64,000 nt of DNA from contig JADHWK010000001.1 in NCBI GenBank assembly GCA_016783505.1, positions 62,001-126,000 on the forward strand, written 5' to 3'. The DNA comes from Candidatus Zhuqueibacterota bacterium. Lineage in GTDB: Bacteria; BS750m-G25. Made by a program: the position numbers and the translations under genes. Shown here in pieces: positions 10,280 to 19,638 of the stretch. Each line of letters starts with the position of its first letter. The stretch's first letter is position 1. The notes under the pieces are model-generated. The model was not told the origin of the DNA and ran no database searches. It saw only the letters and a list, made by a program, of their open reading frames with translations.

Positions 10280-10489
10280 TTAGGCGTTTACCACTTCTAC
10301 CATAATGGCAAAATCCGGGCAGCGCACCTCGCATAGCATGCACAGGTTGCAGGCTTCAAGGTCCATCACTTCGGGATAGCCGTCCTTCATGGCCAGCACA
10401 TTTTTGGGACAGAAATCAACGCAGATGCTGCATCCCTGACACCAGGATTTATTTATTTCAATAACTGGATGACCCTTTTTCTTATTCAT
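10280..10489 (-). CDS. korD: Small 4Fe-4S ferredoxin, oxidoreductase delta-type subunit
   Basis: A 69-residue two-cluster ferredoxin, read from the ATG at 10489 (MNKKKGHPVIEINKSWCQGC). Two CxxCxxCxxxCP motifs bind two 4Fe-4S clusters: CQGCSICVDFCP and CNLCMLCEVRCP. A longer GTG start at 10555 is possible, but its extra 22 residues look non-conserved. It probably serves as the electron-exit subunit of korABC. The order here, ferredoxin then malic enzyme then korABC, differs from the compact D-A-B-C order of the second set at 24001-26848. Confidence 0.85.
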   Translation of the reverse strand: MNKKKGHPVIEINKSWCQGCSICVDFCPKNVLAMKDGYPEVMDLEACNLCMLCEVRCPDFAIMVEVVNA

Positions 10490-10597
10490 GGCTTGCAGTT
10501 GAAAAAAAGGAGCATCAGCGCCCCTCTTCACGGAAGAATTATGTAGCCGTTTCACATCATAACTAAAAGATTACAAATCTTAATTGGTTCAGGATTT

Positions 10598-11959
10598 TCA
10601 CTCTGGCGTCTTGATGAATCCCTCTTCCATCAGTAGCTGGATTTCCTTCCTCGCCTTCTGGATGATATTTGACGCTTTGCGAAACAGCTCCTCCCGGGTG
10701 GTCTTAATCTTGGCCACCCCCTGTTCAATAGCCTTCATTCCCACCGCCGCTGCCTCCCTGGGATAGACTTCCCATTCCTCCATTGTGGGAATAATGGATT
10801 CATCATTAAGACCTTTATCCTCAGCGCATTGGGCCAGCTCGAAGGCGGCGGCAACGCACATCTCATCGGTGATAGTGGAGGCCATCACATCCAGGGTGCC
10901 CCGGAAGATGCCGGGGAAGCCCAGTGAATTGTTGACCTGGTTGGGGAAATCCGACCGTCCCGTAGCCACGATCCGGGCCCCGGCCGCCTTGGCCTCCCAG
11001 GGCCAGATCTCAGGGATGGGATTGGCGCAAGCGAACACGATGGCATCCCCAGCCATACTTTTAACCCATTTCTTCTGAATAACACCGGGACCCGGGGTGG
11101 AGAGGGCGATCAATACATCAGCCTTCTTCATCGCCTCCGGGATTCCCCCCCTGCGCCCCTCGGCATTGGTCTTCTGACACAGCTCCCATTTCTCCTTCTC
11201 ACTATCCTTGAGATCATCCCGACCGGGATGAAGGGTCCCTTTCCTATCCACCATGATGATCTTACCCGGGTCGGCCCCAGCCTTGATTAACAGCCAGCAG
11301 ATCCTGATGTTGGAGGCCCCGGCACCCACCATGGTGATCTTCACCTCGGCCAACTCCTTACCCACAACCTTTAAGGCATTGACCAGACCGGCCAGGGTAA
11401 CCGCTGCCGTCCCCTGCTGGTCGTCGTGCCAGACGGGGATGTCTAACTCCTTACGCAGGGTGTTCAGAATGTGAAAACACTTGGGTTTGGCGATGTCCTC
11501 CAGATTAACCCCGGCGAATGTGGGCTGAATCCATTTAACCGCCTGTATGATCTCATCGGGGTCTTTAGTCTTAAGACAAAGGGGAAAAGCATCCACCCCA
11601 CCCAGGTATTTGAACAGGATGGCCTTCCCCTCCATCACCGGCAGCCCGGCCTCTGGTCCGATGTCCCCCAGCCCCAGCACCCGGCTTCCGTCGGTAACCA
11701 CCGCCACCATGTTCCATTTGCTGGTGTGCTCCAGCACCTTCTCAGGATGCTTGTGGATGTCCATGCAGGGTTCCGCTACCCCAGGGGTATACCAGATACT
11801 GAAGTCATCAAAATTCCGGATACAGCACTTGGGAATCACCTCGATCTTCCCCCGGTAAAAGGGATGCAGCCTCATAGCATCCTTGCCCGGCTTGTAGGCC
11901 TTCGCCAGAAGCTCATCGGTCGTCAATTTTTTCTCAGCCACATTAGGGTTTCCTTTCAT
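10598..11959 (-). CDS. Malic enzyme, single-domain
   Basis: A second malic enzyme of 453 residues without the phosphotransacetylase-like tail. It has [20 protein letters not shown], the nucleotide-binding GAGASNIR and [23 protein letters not shown]. It carries an N-terminal extension of about 30 residues compared with its neighbour. Its ATG directly follows the stop codon of the 45-residue zinc-ribbon gene with no gap, so the two are translationally linked. Two distinct malic enzymes in one operon suggest different cofactor use or opposite directions of flux, which the sequence cannot decide. Confidence 0.92.
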   Translation of the reverse strand: MKGNPNVAEKKLTTDELLAKAYKPGKDAMRLHPFYRGKIEVIPKCCIRNFDDFSIWYTPGVAEPCMDIHKHPEKVLEHTSKWNMVAVVTDGSRVLGLGDIGPEAGLPVMEGKAILFKYLGGVDAFPLCLKTKDPDEIIQAVKWIQPTFAGVNLEDIAKPKCFHILNTLRKELDIPVWHDDQQGTAAVTLAGLVNALKVVGKELAEVKITMVGAGASNIRICWLLIKAGADPGKIIMVDRKGTLHPGRDDLKDSEKEKWELCQKTNAEGRRGGIPEAMKKADVLIALSTPGPGVIQKKWVKSMAGDAIVFACANPIPEIWPWEAKAAGARIVATGRSDFPNQVNNSLGFPGIFRGTLDVMASTITDEMCVAAAFELAQCAEDKGLNDESIIPTMEEWEVYPREAAAVGMKAIEQGVAKIKTTREELFRKASNIIQKARKEIQLLMEEGFIKTPE

Positions 11960-12097
11960 TTAAGTTTTTTCCTTAATCCGGCGGACGGAGTTACTCATAC
12001 ACTTGGGGCACGTTCTCTCCGCGGGAACTTTTGGAGTATAAGTGGCCATAAATTCATGACCACATCGCAGGCATTCGAACTTCGCTTCCTCTGCCAA
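11960..12097 (-). CDS. 45-residue zinc-ribbon protein
   Basis: A very short gene starting with TTG at 12097, with a strong GGAGGA ribosome site 7 bases upstream. The product begins MAEEAKFECLRCGHEF and ends RTCPKCMSNSVRRIKEKT. Two CxxC pairs spaced about 17 residues apart make a classic one-zinc (or rubredoxin-like) ribbon. Its TAA stop is immediately followed by the malic enzyme ATG, which supports translation of both. Function unknown; comparable small ribbons occur beside redox enzyme genes. The good ribosome site, intact frame and tight coupling make it likely to be real. Confidence 0.75.
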   Translation of the reverse strand: MAEEAKFECLRCGHEFMATYTPKVPAERTCPKCMSNSVRRIKEKT

Positions 12098-12140
12098 TTC
12101 TCATTCCTCCGCATTTAGTCCGTTGTTTTTTCCGCAAGCA

Positions 12141-12287
12141 TTTAGCCACTGAGTCACCAAGGCACAAAGGAGAAATATGAGTTTTCAAACAGTACCAGAT
12201 GGTATTAAAAGAACTATTCTATAATCTTGGTGTCTTCGCCTGCCCCGTAGGGAAGAATGACCATATTGGGGTGTCTCTGTGGCTGAA
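12141..12287. repeat. MITE-like element with imperfect terminal inverted repeats
   Basis: The left end TTTAGCCACTGAGTCACCAAGG is nearly the reverse complement of the right end GGTGTCTCTGTGGCTGAA. The interior is about 110 bp, non-coding and AT-rich. It fills most of the 200-bp gap between the selenocysteine HdrA-MvhD gene and the zinc-ribbon gene. A second copy in the window was not found, so mobility is inference. Confidence 0.4.
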
Positions 12288-12301
12288 CTGTTGCTTTTTT
12301 C

Positions 12302-14740
12302 TTAGGCCACCTCTTTAACCTTTACCTTCATCTTGGGCTTTTCCTCAGTTAACACCTTTTTGGTAAATTCGATCTCCTCGGGGGTCACCTTCTTTCTCAG
12401 TTCCTCCAGTTCCCTCATCACCCGGGCAAACTTCTGTCCTTCAGCGGCGCTGATCCACTCCAGCTGCAGTCTCTCCGGCCGGATTCCCAGCTTTTCCAGC
12501 TTATCCCACAGCCTTTCCACCCGGCGCTGGGTCCAGGTGACGGCGTTGATATAATGGCAATCGGCAAAGTGGCATCCGGAGACCAGCACGATGGGAGCCC
12601 CCAGTCGGAACCCGTGGAGGATAAACTTCTCGTCCACCCGGCCCGAGCACATGGTGCGTATCAACCGGGAAGAGGTGGGATACTGAAGCCGGGCGGTGCC
12701 GGCGTTATCCCCCCCGGCATAGGAGCACCAGTTGCAGGCGAAGGTGAGGATCTTCTCCTCGGGCTTTTCGGCCAGGATCTGTTCAAGCTGGGCCATAATC
12801 TGGCCGTCGGTGAAGTGGCGCATGGTAATAGCATCCAGGGGACACTCGGCCCCGCAGGTGCCGCACCCGGCGCAGGCCGCCTCGATGATCATAGGATACT
12901 GATTCTTCTTCCGGTCTGGGGGGACGATGGCATGATAGGGACAGACCTTGACACACTGTCCGCAGAAGTTGCACTTCTCCTCATCCAAAACCCCAGTGAT
13001 AGCCTCAATTTTGACCCTGCCGGCGTTCAACAGGATACTGGCCCGGGCAGCAGCGGCTCCCGCCTGAGTCACAGAGTCCTTGACATCCTTGGGGAATTCG
13101 GCGCAACCGGCAAAATAGACCCCCTGGGTGGGGGCATCCACTGGCTTCAGCTTGGGATGGGATTCCAAAAGAAAACCATCGGCGGAATTGGACAGGGTGA
13201 GCAATTTCTGTATGGCCTTTCCGTCGTGGCGTGGCTCCACCCCCACCGACAGCACCACCATCGCCAGTTCGTGCTGTTCAACCTTCCCGGACAGGGTATT
13301 TTCTACCGAAAGAATAAGATTTTTTTTAACGGGGTTCTCTTCGATGTCCCCGGGAATCCCCCTGATGTATTGGACCCCTTCGGCCTTGCTCCGCTTGAAC
13401 AGGTCCTCAAATCCCTTACCAAAGGCCCGAATATCCATGTAGAATACCTTACACTGAATATCGGGATAATGGTCTTTAAGGATCAATGTGTCTTTCACGG
13501 TATTCATACAGCAGATGTTGCTGCAGAAGGGGTTCCCCCGCTTTTCCGACCGGGAACCCACGCATTGGATGAATCCCACAGTCTTCGGTATTTTTCTGTC
13601 TGTGAGCCGGATGAAGTGTCCCTCGGTGGGGCCCCCGGCGCAGATGAGTCGCTCAAACTCCATGGAGGTAATGACGTTCTCGAACCGGGTGTAGCCGAAC
13701 TCGTCCAACTCGGTGGGATCGTAGACGTCCATCCCAGTAGCCACAATAATGGTCCCCACCTCCAGGGTGATGATCTCATCCTGCATATCGTAGTCAATGC
13801 ACTGTTTCTCGCAGGCCTCCTGGCACTTGCCGCAGGCGATGGGGTTGTTACCCAGGCAATCATCCATGTTCAGAATATAAGAAGAGGGAACAGCCTGGGG
13901 AAAGGGAATGTAGATGGCCTTGCGGGATGAGAACCCCTGCTGGTATTCGTCGGGGATAGCAACGGGACAAACCTGTACACAATCGCTGCAGGCGGTGCAT
14001 TCCTTTTCATTCACATAACGGGCCTTCTTTCGCACCTTGACGGTAAAATTCCCCACGAATCCTGAGACATTTTCTATTTCGCTGTAAGCGTAAAGTTTAA
14101 TCCGAGGATGTCGACCGACATCCATCATCTTCGGTCCCAGAATTCATATGGAGCAATCCATGGTGGGGTAGGTTTTGTCCAAAGCCGCCATGATGCCCCC
14201 GATGGAGGGCTCCTTTTCCACCATGTAGACCTGATGTCCCCCATCGGCCAGGTCCAAAGCCGCCTGGATCCCTGCCACTCCACCGCCGATGACCAGCGCC
14301 GCCTTGGTGACCGGAAATTCAGCCTCCACCTGGGCCTCCAGGTATCGGGCCTTGCCCACCGCTGATCGCAACAGGTCCTTGGCTTTCTCGGTAGCCAGCT
14401 CCTTTTCGTACTGATGGACCCAGCTGCACTGCTCCCGGATGTTGGCCATCTCGAACAGGTAGGGGTTCAACCCCGCCTCGGCCACACAGTTGCGGAAGGT
14501 GGGCTCGTGGATCTTGGGGGTGCAAGAAGCCACCACCACCCGGTTGAGGCGGTGTTCAGCGATGGCCTTCTTGATCTCATTCTGACCCGGGTCAGCACAG
14601 GTGTATCGGTTACGGATCACCGCTACCACATCGGGCAGGGTTTCCGCAAACCGGGCCACCTCAGCACAGTCCACCGTGCCGGCGATGTTAAGCCCGCAGT
14701 CGCAGACAAAAACCCCAATCCGCAGTTCTTGATCGGGCAA
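12302..14740 (-). CDS. hdrA: HdrA-MvhD fusion, selenocysteine-containing heterodisulfide reductase subunit A
   Basis: Flavin/iron-sulfur subunit of a heterodisulfide-reductase-type electron-bifurcating complex, 812 residues including selenocysteine. The start is TTG at 14740, preceded by a perfect AAGGAGGTG ribosome site. Order: N-terminal CxC domain ([15 protein letters not shown]), FAD-binding [12 protein letters not shown], then MDCSI-U-ILGPKM at residues about 194-205. The in-frame UGA (14144-14146) replaces the last Cys of the CxxC that binds the HdrA-specific cluster in homologues. Several CxxCxxCxxxCP motifs follow. From about residue 670 there is an MvhD domain ([28 protein letters not shown]), the 2Fe-2S unit that accepts electrons from a partner dehydrogenase. 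Both open segments are in one frame and a GGUC-loop hairpin lies behind the UGA, so readthrough as Sec is favoured over a pseudogene. Confidence 0.92.
14102..14134 (-). promoter_or_regulatory. Bacterial SECIS hairpin after the hdrA UGA
   Basis: In the mRNA, GGAUGUC and GACAUCC form a 7-bp stem closed by a GGUC tetraloop, the same apical loop as the E. coli fdhF SECIS. An outer CCGA/UCGG pair extends it beyond a 7-nt bulge. The loop starts 27 nt after the UGA. The second hdrA has the same hairpin with a compensatory U-A to C-G change. Confidence 0.8.
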
Positions 14741-14965
14741 TTTTTCCACCTCCTTTAATCTTAGATAGCCCCTGATTGAAATCAGGGTCTGTTCCATGTG
14801 TAAATTGACTGAAGTCGATTTCTTAAATTTAATTGGCAATTCGACGGATTTAGAAAATTAATAGACACCGAATTTATTCGGTGGTCATAAGAGGATAAAA
14901 GAAAAACTTTGTGATAAGTTTGTTGTTGAAGCACTAGGAATAGCTTGTCGGTCTATGTTTATTCT
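14741..14965. other. Gap between hdrA-mvhD and the HdrD-like gene; short hairpin
   Basis: No gene is supported here. The frame upstream of the TTG start stays open to 14839, but with no ribosome site. The sequence CACCGAATTTATTCGGTG near 14869 forms a small hairpin with no clear U-tract, so I do not call it a terminator. Confidence 0.4.
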
Positions 14966-16108
14966 TTAAATCAGGGCTTCCGCCGTTAAGGTAGCCAAGT
15001 CCTCAATTTCAATTTTCACCTCATCCGCCGCATTCTGGTCGGATTGGGCGCATTTGAAGTGAATATAGCATTTGGGACAGCCGGTCACTAAAAGGTCAGC
15101 GCCGGTCTGCTTGGCACTCCGAAGCCGACCCAGTTGAATCTGTTTGGATGTCAAATCACAGTTGGTCCAACAGCTGGTCCCGCAGCAGATGGCCATCTCC
15201 CGGCTTTTGGGCATTTCTAATAGGGTAAGCCCGGGGATCTGGGTCAACAGTTGCCGGGGAGGATCATAGATACCCAGGTGCCGACCAAGCCGACAGGGAT
15301 CTTGATAGGTAACCCCCTTTTTCAAAGCATGAAACTTAAGGGCATTATTGGCCACCTTACCCGCCAAGAATTCCGACAGATGAATGACATCAAATCCAAG
15401 CTCACCGACGTATTGGGGATAGTCCAGCTTAAAAGTCCGGTAACATTCAGGACAGGAAAACAGCACCGTCTTAGCCCCGCTTTTTTTTATCTCTGCCACA
15501 TTATGCTCGGCCAATCTCTGGAAGTTTATCATATCACCGGTCCAAAAAAGATCATGACCGCAGCACCGCTCGTTGGGCAGAAGCACGGGTTCAATTCCCA
15601 AATGGTTTAATATTTTGATTACGCTCTTGGCAATTTCTAAACTCTCCACCCCGATGTCCGAAAAGAAGACATCAAAATAGGGCAGACAGCCGACAAAATA
15701 GAGAAACTCTCCTCCCTTGCTGATCTTCAAATCAGAGGAGGCCCAATCCATCCGGTTTTGCTTCAGGTTGGAGGAGGTCATTATCTTTGTCAGGGACTGA
15801 AATACCCCCCCGTGGGAACACAGTCCCTCCTGTCCGCTACGGTTGGATTCGATCCGGGCCAGACGGGTAAACTCGGTGTAGTGAACATCTGAAGGACAGT
15901 GTACGTTGCACATACCACAGGTAAGACAGGTCCAGATCTGTCTATCAACCAATAGCTCATCGTAATGGCCCTGGATGGAACGGGTGATCATCAGGCGGGG
16001 GGAATACTGACCGCCGAATCGGGAAATGGGGCAGACGCTGGTGCACTTACCGCATTCCAAACAGTTAAACAGATTGGTCTTTTTGGCTATTTCTGTTAAA
16101 TCACCCAT
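14966..16108 (-). CDS. HdrD-like protein: ferredoxin domain plus cysteine-rich CCG domains
   Basis: About 380 residues, read from MGDLTEIAKK at 16108 (an upstream start at 16180 would overlap mvhD). The N-terminus resembles HdrC, with two 4Fe-4S motifs (CLECGKCTSVCP and CLTCGMCNVHCP). The C-terminal half resembles HdrB, with two cysteine-rich CCG modules (NERCCGHD.. with CPECY, and AICCGTSCW with GCPKCY) that build the non-cubane clusters reducing disulfides. Fused HdrC-HdrB proteins are called HdrD in methanogens; bacterial relatives work in soluble Hdr-like complexes. No membrane segment is visible. It sits between mvhD and hdrA-mvhD, and probably provides the disulfide or other low-potential acceptor site of the second HdrA. 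The natural substrate is unknown. Confidence 0.82.
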   Translation of the reverse strand: MGDLTEIAKKTNLFNCLECGKCTSVCPISRFGGQYSPRLMITRSIQGHYDELLVDRQIWTCLTCGMCNVHCPSDVHYTEFTRLARIESNRSGQEGLCSHGGVFQSLTKIMTSSNLKQNRMDWASSDLKISKGGEFLYFVGCLPYFDVFFSDIGVESLEIAKSVIKILNHLGIEPVLLPNERCCGHDLFWTGDMINFQRLAEHNVAEIKKSGAKTVLFSCPECYRTFKLDYPQYVGELGFDVIHLSEFLAGKVANNALKFHALKKGVTYQDPCRLGRHLGIYDPPRQLLTQIPGLTLLEMPKSREMAICCGTSCWTNCDLTSKQIQLGRLRSAKQTGADLLVTGCPKCYIHFKCAQSDQNAADEVKIEIEDLATLTAEALI

Positions 16109-16112
16109 ATTA

Positions 16113-16556
16113 TTATTTAGTTTTTTCTGATACCAGCGGACTGGGCCCCAGTTGGGTAACCTCGTCCACGAATTCGTCAATTATCTGCCCCCAGCGGGTC
16201 CCTTCGGCCGCTGAAATCCATTCCAACCGCAACCGCTTCTCCTCGAGACCCAGAAGTCGGATCATCTTCTTGGTTTTTTCAAACAGCTCTACGGCTCGCT
16301 CGTTGCCGAATATATAGTGGCAGTCCCCGAAGTGACACCCGGAGACCAGTACCCCATCGGCCCCGAGTTGAAAGGCTTTTAGGATGAACCCGGGTTTTAC
16401 CCTGCCGGAGCACATGGTGCGAATGACCCGGAAGTGGGGGGAATACTGAATCCGGTTTACCCCGGCGTTATCGGCCCCGGCGTAGGAACACCAGTTGCAG
16501 GCAAAGGCCACGATTTTGGGGTGAAACCCATTTTTTTTAATCTTCTTCTGAGCCAT
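16113..16556 (-). CDS. mvhD: MvhD-type 2Fe-2S subunit
   Basis: Small electron-transfer subunit linking HdrA to a partner dehydrogenase. The start at 16556 (MAQKKIKKNG) has an AAGGA site 5-6 bases upstream. The conserved MvhD motifs are all present: [22 protein letters not shown] and SGCHFGDCHY, followed by [10 protein letters not shown]. Its 147 residues match free-standing MvhD, and it is closely similar to the C-terminal domain of the HdrA-MvhD fusion nearby. It follows the long HdrA by 18 bp and overlaps or abuts the HdrD-like gene. The usual partner (a NiFe hydrogenase or formate dehydrogenase) is not in this window. Confidence 0.9.
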   Translation of the reverse strand: MAQKKIKKNGFHPKIVAFACNWCSYAGADNAGVNRIQYSPHFRVIRTMCSGRVKPGFILKAFQLGADGVLVSGCHFGDCHYIFGNERAVELFEKTKKMIRLLGLEEKRLRLEWISAAEGTRWGQIIDEFVDEVTQLGPSPLVSEKTK

Positions 16557-16574
16557 ATAAATCCTTAAACACAA

Positions 16575-19500
16575 TCAGGCTACCTCTTGAAACAAAGACT
16601 CGATCATGGAGGTAATCTGCCGATCGGTGAAGTGCTTGGCGGAGATGGCTTCGGTAGGACACCAGGCGGCGCAGGTGCCGCAGCCCTTGCATAGGGCCTC
16701 ATTGATCTTGGAAACGAAGATCCCAGGGGATCTCTCCACCAGTTCCGGGGCGTTGAACTGACAGATGGCCACACACTTCCCGCACCCCCGACACAACATC
16801 TCGTCCACTTCACATACGGTGGGCTCCAAAGCAATCGTTTCTTTACAAACTAGGGTGGTAGCTTTCCCCGCTGCTGCAGCCGCTTGAGCCATAGTATCAG
16901 CCAGGTCCTTAGGCCCTTGGATACAGCCGGCCAGAAAGATCCCCTCGGTGGTCGTCTCCACCGGGCCCAGCTTGGGATGACGTTCCATAAAAAAACGGTC
17001 CGGCGAACGGGGCACCTTCAGCATCTCCTGAAGCCGTGTCATATCGGGCTCCCTGGGGACCATCCCTGCTGCCAAGACCACCGCATCCACCTCTACTTCC
17101 ACCTTTTCCCCCAGCATAGAATCGAAAGCTTCCACGCCTTGGGCTAATTTTTTTCCCAGGATTTTCGGTTTCTCAGCATCGGGCACCCGGATGAATAGTA
17201 CCCCCATTCCCCGGACCTTCTGATACATTTCCTCAGCCCCATGACCCACCATCCTCATGTCCCGGTAGAATACGGCCACATCCACCCCTTTCTCCCGGAG
17301 GGCGATAGCCTGCTTCACCGTGGTGGGACAGCAGAAGCGGGAACAGGCTGGGTTCTTCTCCGGATCCCTGGAGCCGACGCATTGGATGAAAGCAACTCTT
17401 TTTACCCCCTGACCTTTTATTTTTATTTCCGACTCTTGCCTGGCCAGAATTCCTTCCAGTTCAAGATTGGTCAACACATTGGACATCTTCCCATAGCCGT
17501 ATTCCCGTTGGGGACGGTATACATCGGCACCCGCAGCCAGAATAATCGAGCCCACCTTGAAAGTCCCTTTGGTGGTGATGACTTCGAAATTACCCACATA
17601 CCCTTTGACATCGGTCACTTCCGTCTTCGTTAAGACGTTTACCCCACTGGCCTTCAACTGTCCCAATTTTTCCTGGAGCAGTTCACGAGCCAGCCGGCCT
17701 TCTGGATACAACCGATGCAGATCCCTAAGCCGTCCCCCCAAACCCTTTTCTTTCTCTACCAAATGAACAGTAAACCCCTGGGCTTTCAGGTCCAGGGTCG
17801 ACTGAATGCCGGCCATGCCCCCTCCGATCACCAGGGTTTCGGGCTGCATCCCAATCTTTTTCACCCGTAGGGGTTGAAGCCACTGGGCCCGGGCGCAAGC
17901 CATCCGAAGCAGGTCATGGGCTTTTTGGTTGGCAAAATCCGGCTCTAAGGAATGAACCCAGGAGCACTGGTCCCTCACGTTGACCATCTCGAAAAGGTAG
18001 GGGTTAAAACCCACCCGGGCGCAGCTCTCCCGGAAGATGGGCTCGTGAGTTCTCGGGGTGCAGGCGGCGGCCACCACCCTGTTTAAGCCCTTCTCGACGA
18101 TCATCTTCTGAATTTCTTTTTGCCCCCCATCAGAGCACAGAAAAAGGTCGTCCTGAACATGAACTACATGAGGGATGTTCTTCGCATATTCCTGTAGGTG
18201 GTCAATGTCCAGCACCCCGGCGATGTTAATCCCGCAGTGGCAGAGGAAGACCCCGATCCGGGGCGGTCCATCGGTGCTGATCTGGGGAATCTCTTCCTCA
18301 ACCTCGGGAAGCCGGTCCTCGGCCAGGTGTTTTCCCGCCTCGGCCGCCGCCCCCGTCCCCTGGGCCACCGAGTCGGGAATATCCTCAGGGCCGCGGGCGC
18401 AGCCGCACAGGTAGATCCCCTCCCGGGTGGAGGAGAGAAATTGGCCATCCTCCCCCCTGTTTTGAAAATAACCGTCGCTATTTAATTTGATGCCCAGAAC
18501 CTTAGCCAATCGCTCCGTCCCCCCCGGTGGTCTCCCCGCCGAGGCCAGCACTACTAGATCCGCCCTTATCCGCTCAGGTTTTCCTGTAAGGGTATCCTCA
18601 ACATAGAGGATTAGATCACGAGTCCCGGGTTCCTCGATAATCTTAGAGGGCTTTCCCCGAAAATATTTGATATATGGGAATTGCCGGGAACGATTGTAGA
18701 GCTCCTCGTAACCCTTCCCTGAGGCACGGATATCGCTGTAGAAAATAGTAATTTCCTCAACGTCCGGCTCATGATCCTTGGCCAGCATGGCGTCCTTGAC
18801 TGAGTTCATACAGCAGAAGCGGGAACAGTAAAGACAGTCGTTCTCCCCCCGGGCGCCCACACACTGGACGAAGGCGATCTTCTTGGGAATCTTGCCATCT
18901 GTAGGCCTGATGACATGACCCTTGGTGGGTCCTGATGCGTTGAGCAGGCGTTCAAATTCCAGTCCTGTGAGGATATTGGGGGAAAGACTGTATCCATAGG
19001 TCTTCATCAGGTATGGATCAAAAACATCCAATCCGGTGGCCACGATAATTGACCCTACCTGAAGAACTACATCCTCAGGGGTCATATCATAGTCAATGGC
19101 GTCCCGCTCGCACTGACGGCTGCAGTTTTCGCAGACGATAAAATCACCGTTCAGGCAGTTTTGGCAATCAATAACATAGACATTGGGCACCGCCTGGGAG
19201 AAGGGAGAATAGATGGCCTTACGGGCACCCAGCCCCAGGTCAAATTCGTTGGGCACCACTACCGGACAGGCCTGGGCACAATCCCCGCAGCCGGTACACA
19301 AATCCTCGAACACCCCCCTGGGGTGCCTGCGGACGGTAATCAGAAAATCCCCCGCCCCTCCATCCACCCTGGTAACCTCAGATAAGGTCAGAAGTTCAAT
19401 GTTGGGATGCCGACCGGCATCCATCATCTTCGGCCCCAGGATTCATATGGAGCAGTCCATGGTGGGGAAGGTCTTATCCAGTTGGGCCATCCGCCCCCCC

Positions 19501-19622
19501 AGGCTGGGGGAGCGCTCCACCAGATAGACCTTGATCCTGGAGTTAGCCAGGTCTAAAGCCGCTTGAATCCCGGCTATCCCTCCCCCGACGACAAGAACAC
19601 CTTTTGTTGTTTTGTCTTCCAT
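16575..19622 (-). CDS. hdrA: Double-module HdrA with selenocysteine
   Basis: 1,015 residues including Sec at about position 60, read from ATG at 19622 ([15 protein letters not shown]), 16 nt after the hdrB stop. It contains two successive HdrA modules. The first has the FAD motif [10 protein letters not shown] and then MDCSI-U-ILGPKM, with UGA at 19443-19445 in the position of a cluster-binding Cys. It continues through [12 protein letters not shown] and further cysteine motifs. A second module starts at about residue 445 with [15 protein letters not shown] and a second FAD motif [12 protein letters not shown], lacking the Cys/Sec motif. The protein ends with two ferredoxin motifs ([24 protein letters not shown]). 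Two flavin modules in one chain resemble HdrA2- or QmoB-like fusions and fit flavin-based bifurcation. It is flanked by hdrB upstream and mvhD downstream. Confidence 0.92.
19405..19422 (-). promoter_or_regulatory. Bacterial SECIS hairpin core after the long hdrA UGA
   Basis: GGAUGCC and GGCAUCC form a 7-bp stem closed by a GGUC loop, 27 nt downstream of the UGA at 19443-19445. Compared with the first hdrA, one base pair has changed on both sides (U-A to C-G), which preserves the stem. The outer CCGA/UCGG pair seen in the first copy is not kept. Confidence 0.8.
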
Positions 19623-19638
19623 TTTTCCCGATTGTAAT

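Noticed and set aside
12554-13930. 458-codon plus-strand frame opposite hdrA-mvhD
   Set aside because: It is antisense to well-conserved HdrA sequence in the mirror frame of GC-rich codons; its translation has no family motif.
14129-14146. hdrA as two separate genes or a pseudogene split by a stop
   Set aside because: The frame is unchanged across UGA, the UGA replaces a conserved Cys, and a SECIS-type hairpin follows; a second hdrA shows the same design.
14865-14890. Hairpin CACCGAATTTATTCGGTG as a terminator
   Set aside because: It is not followed by a T-run on the minus strand, so I did not annotate it as a terminator.
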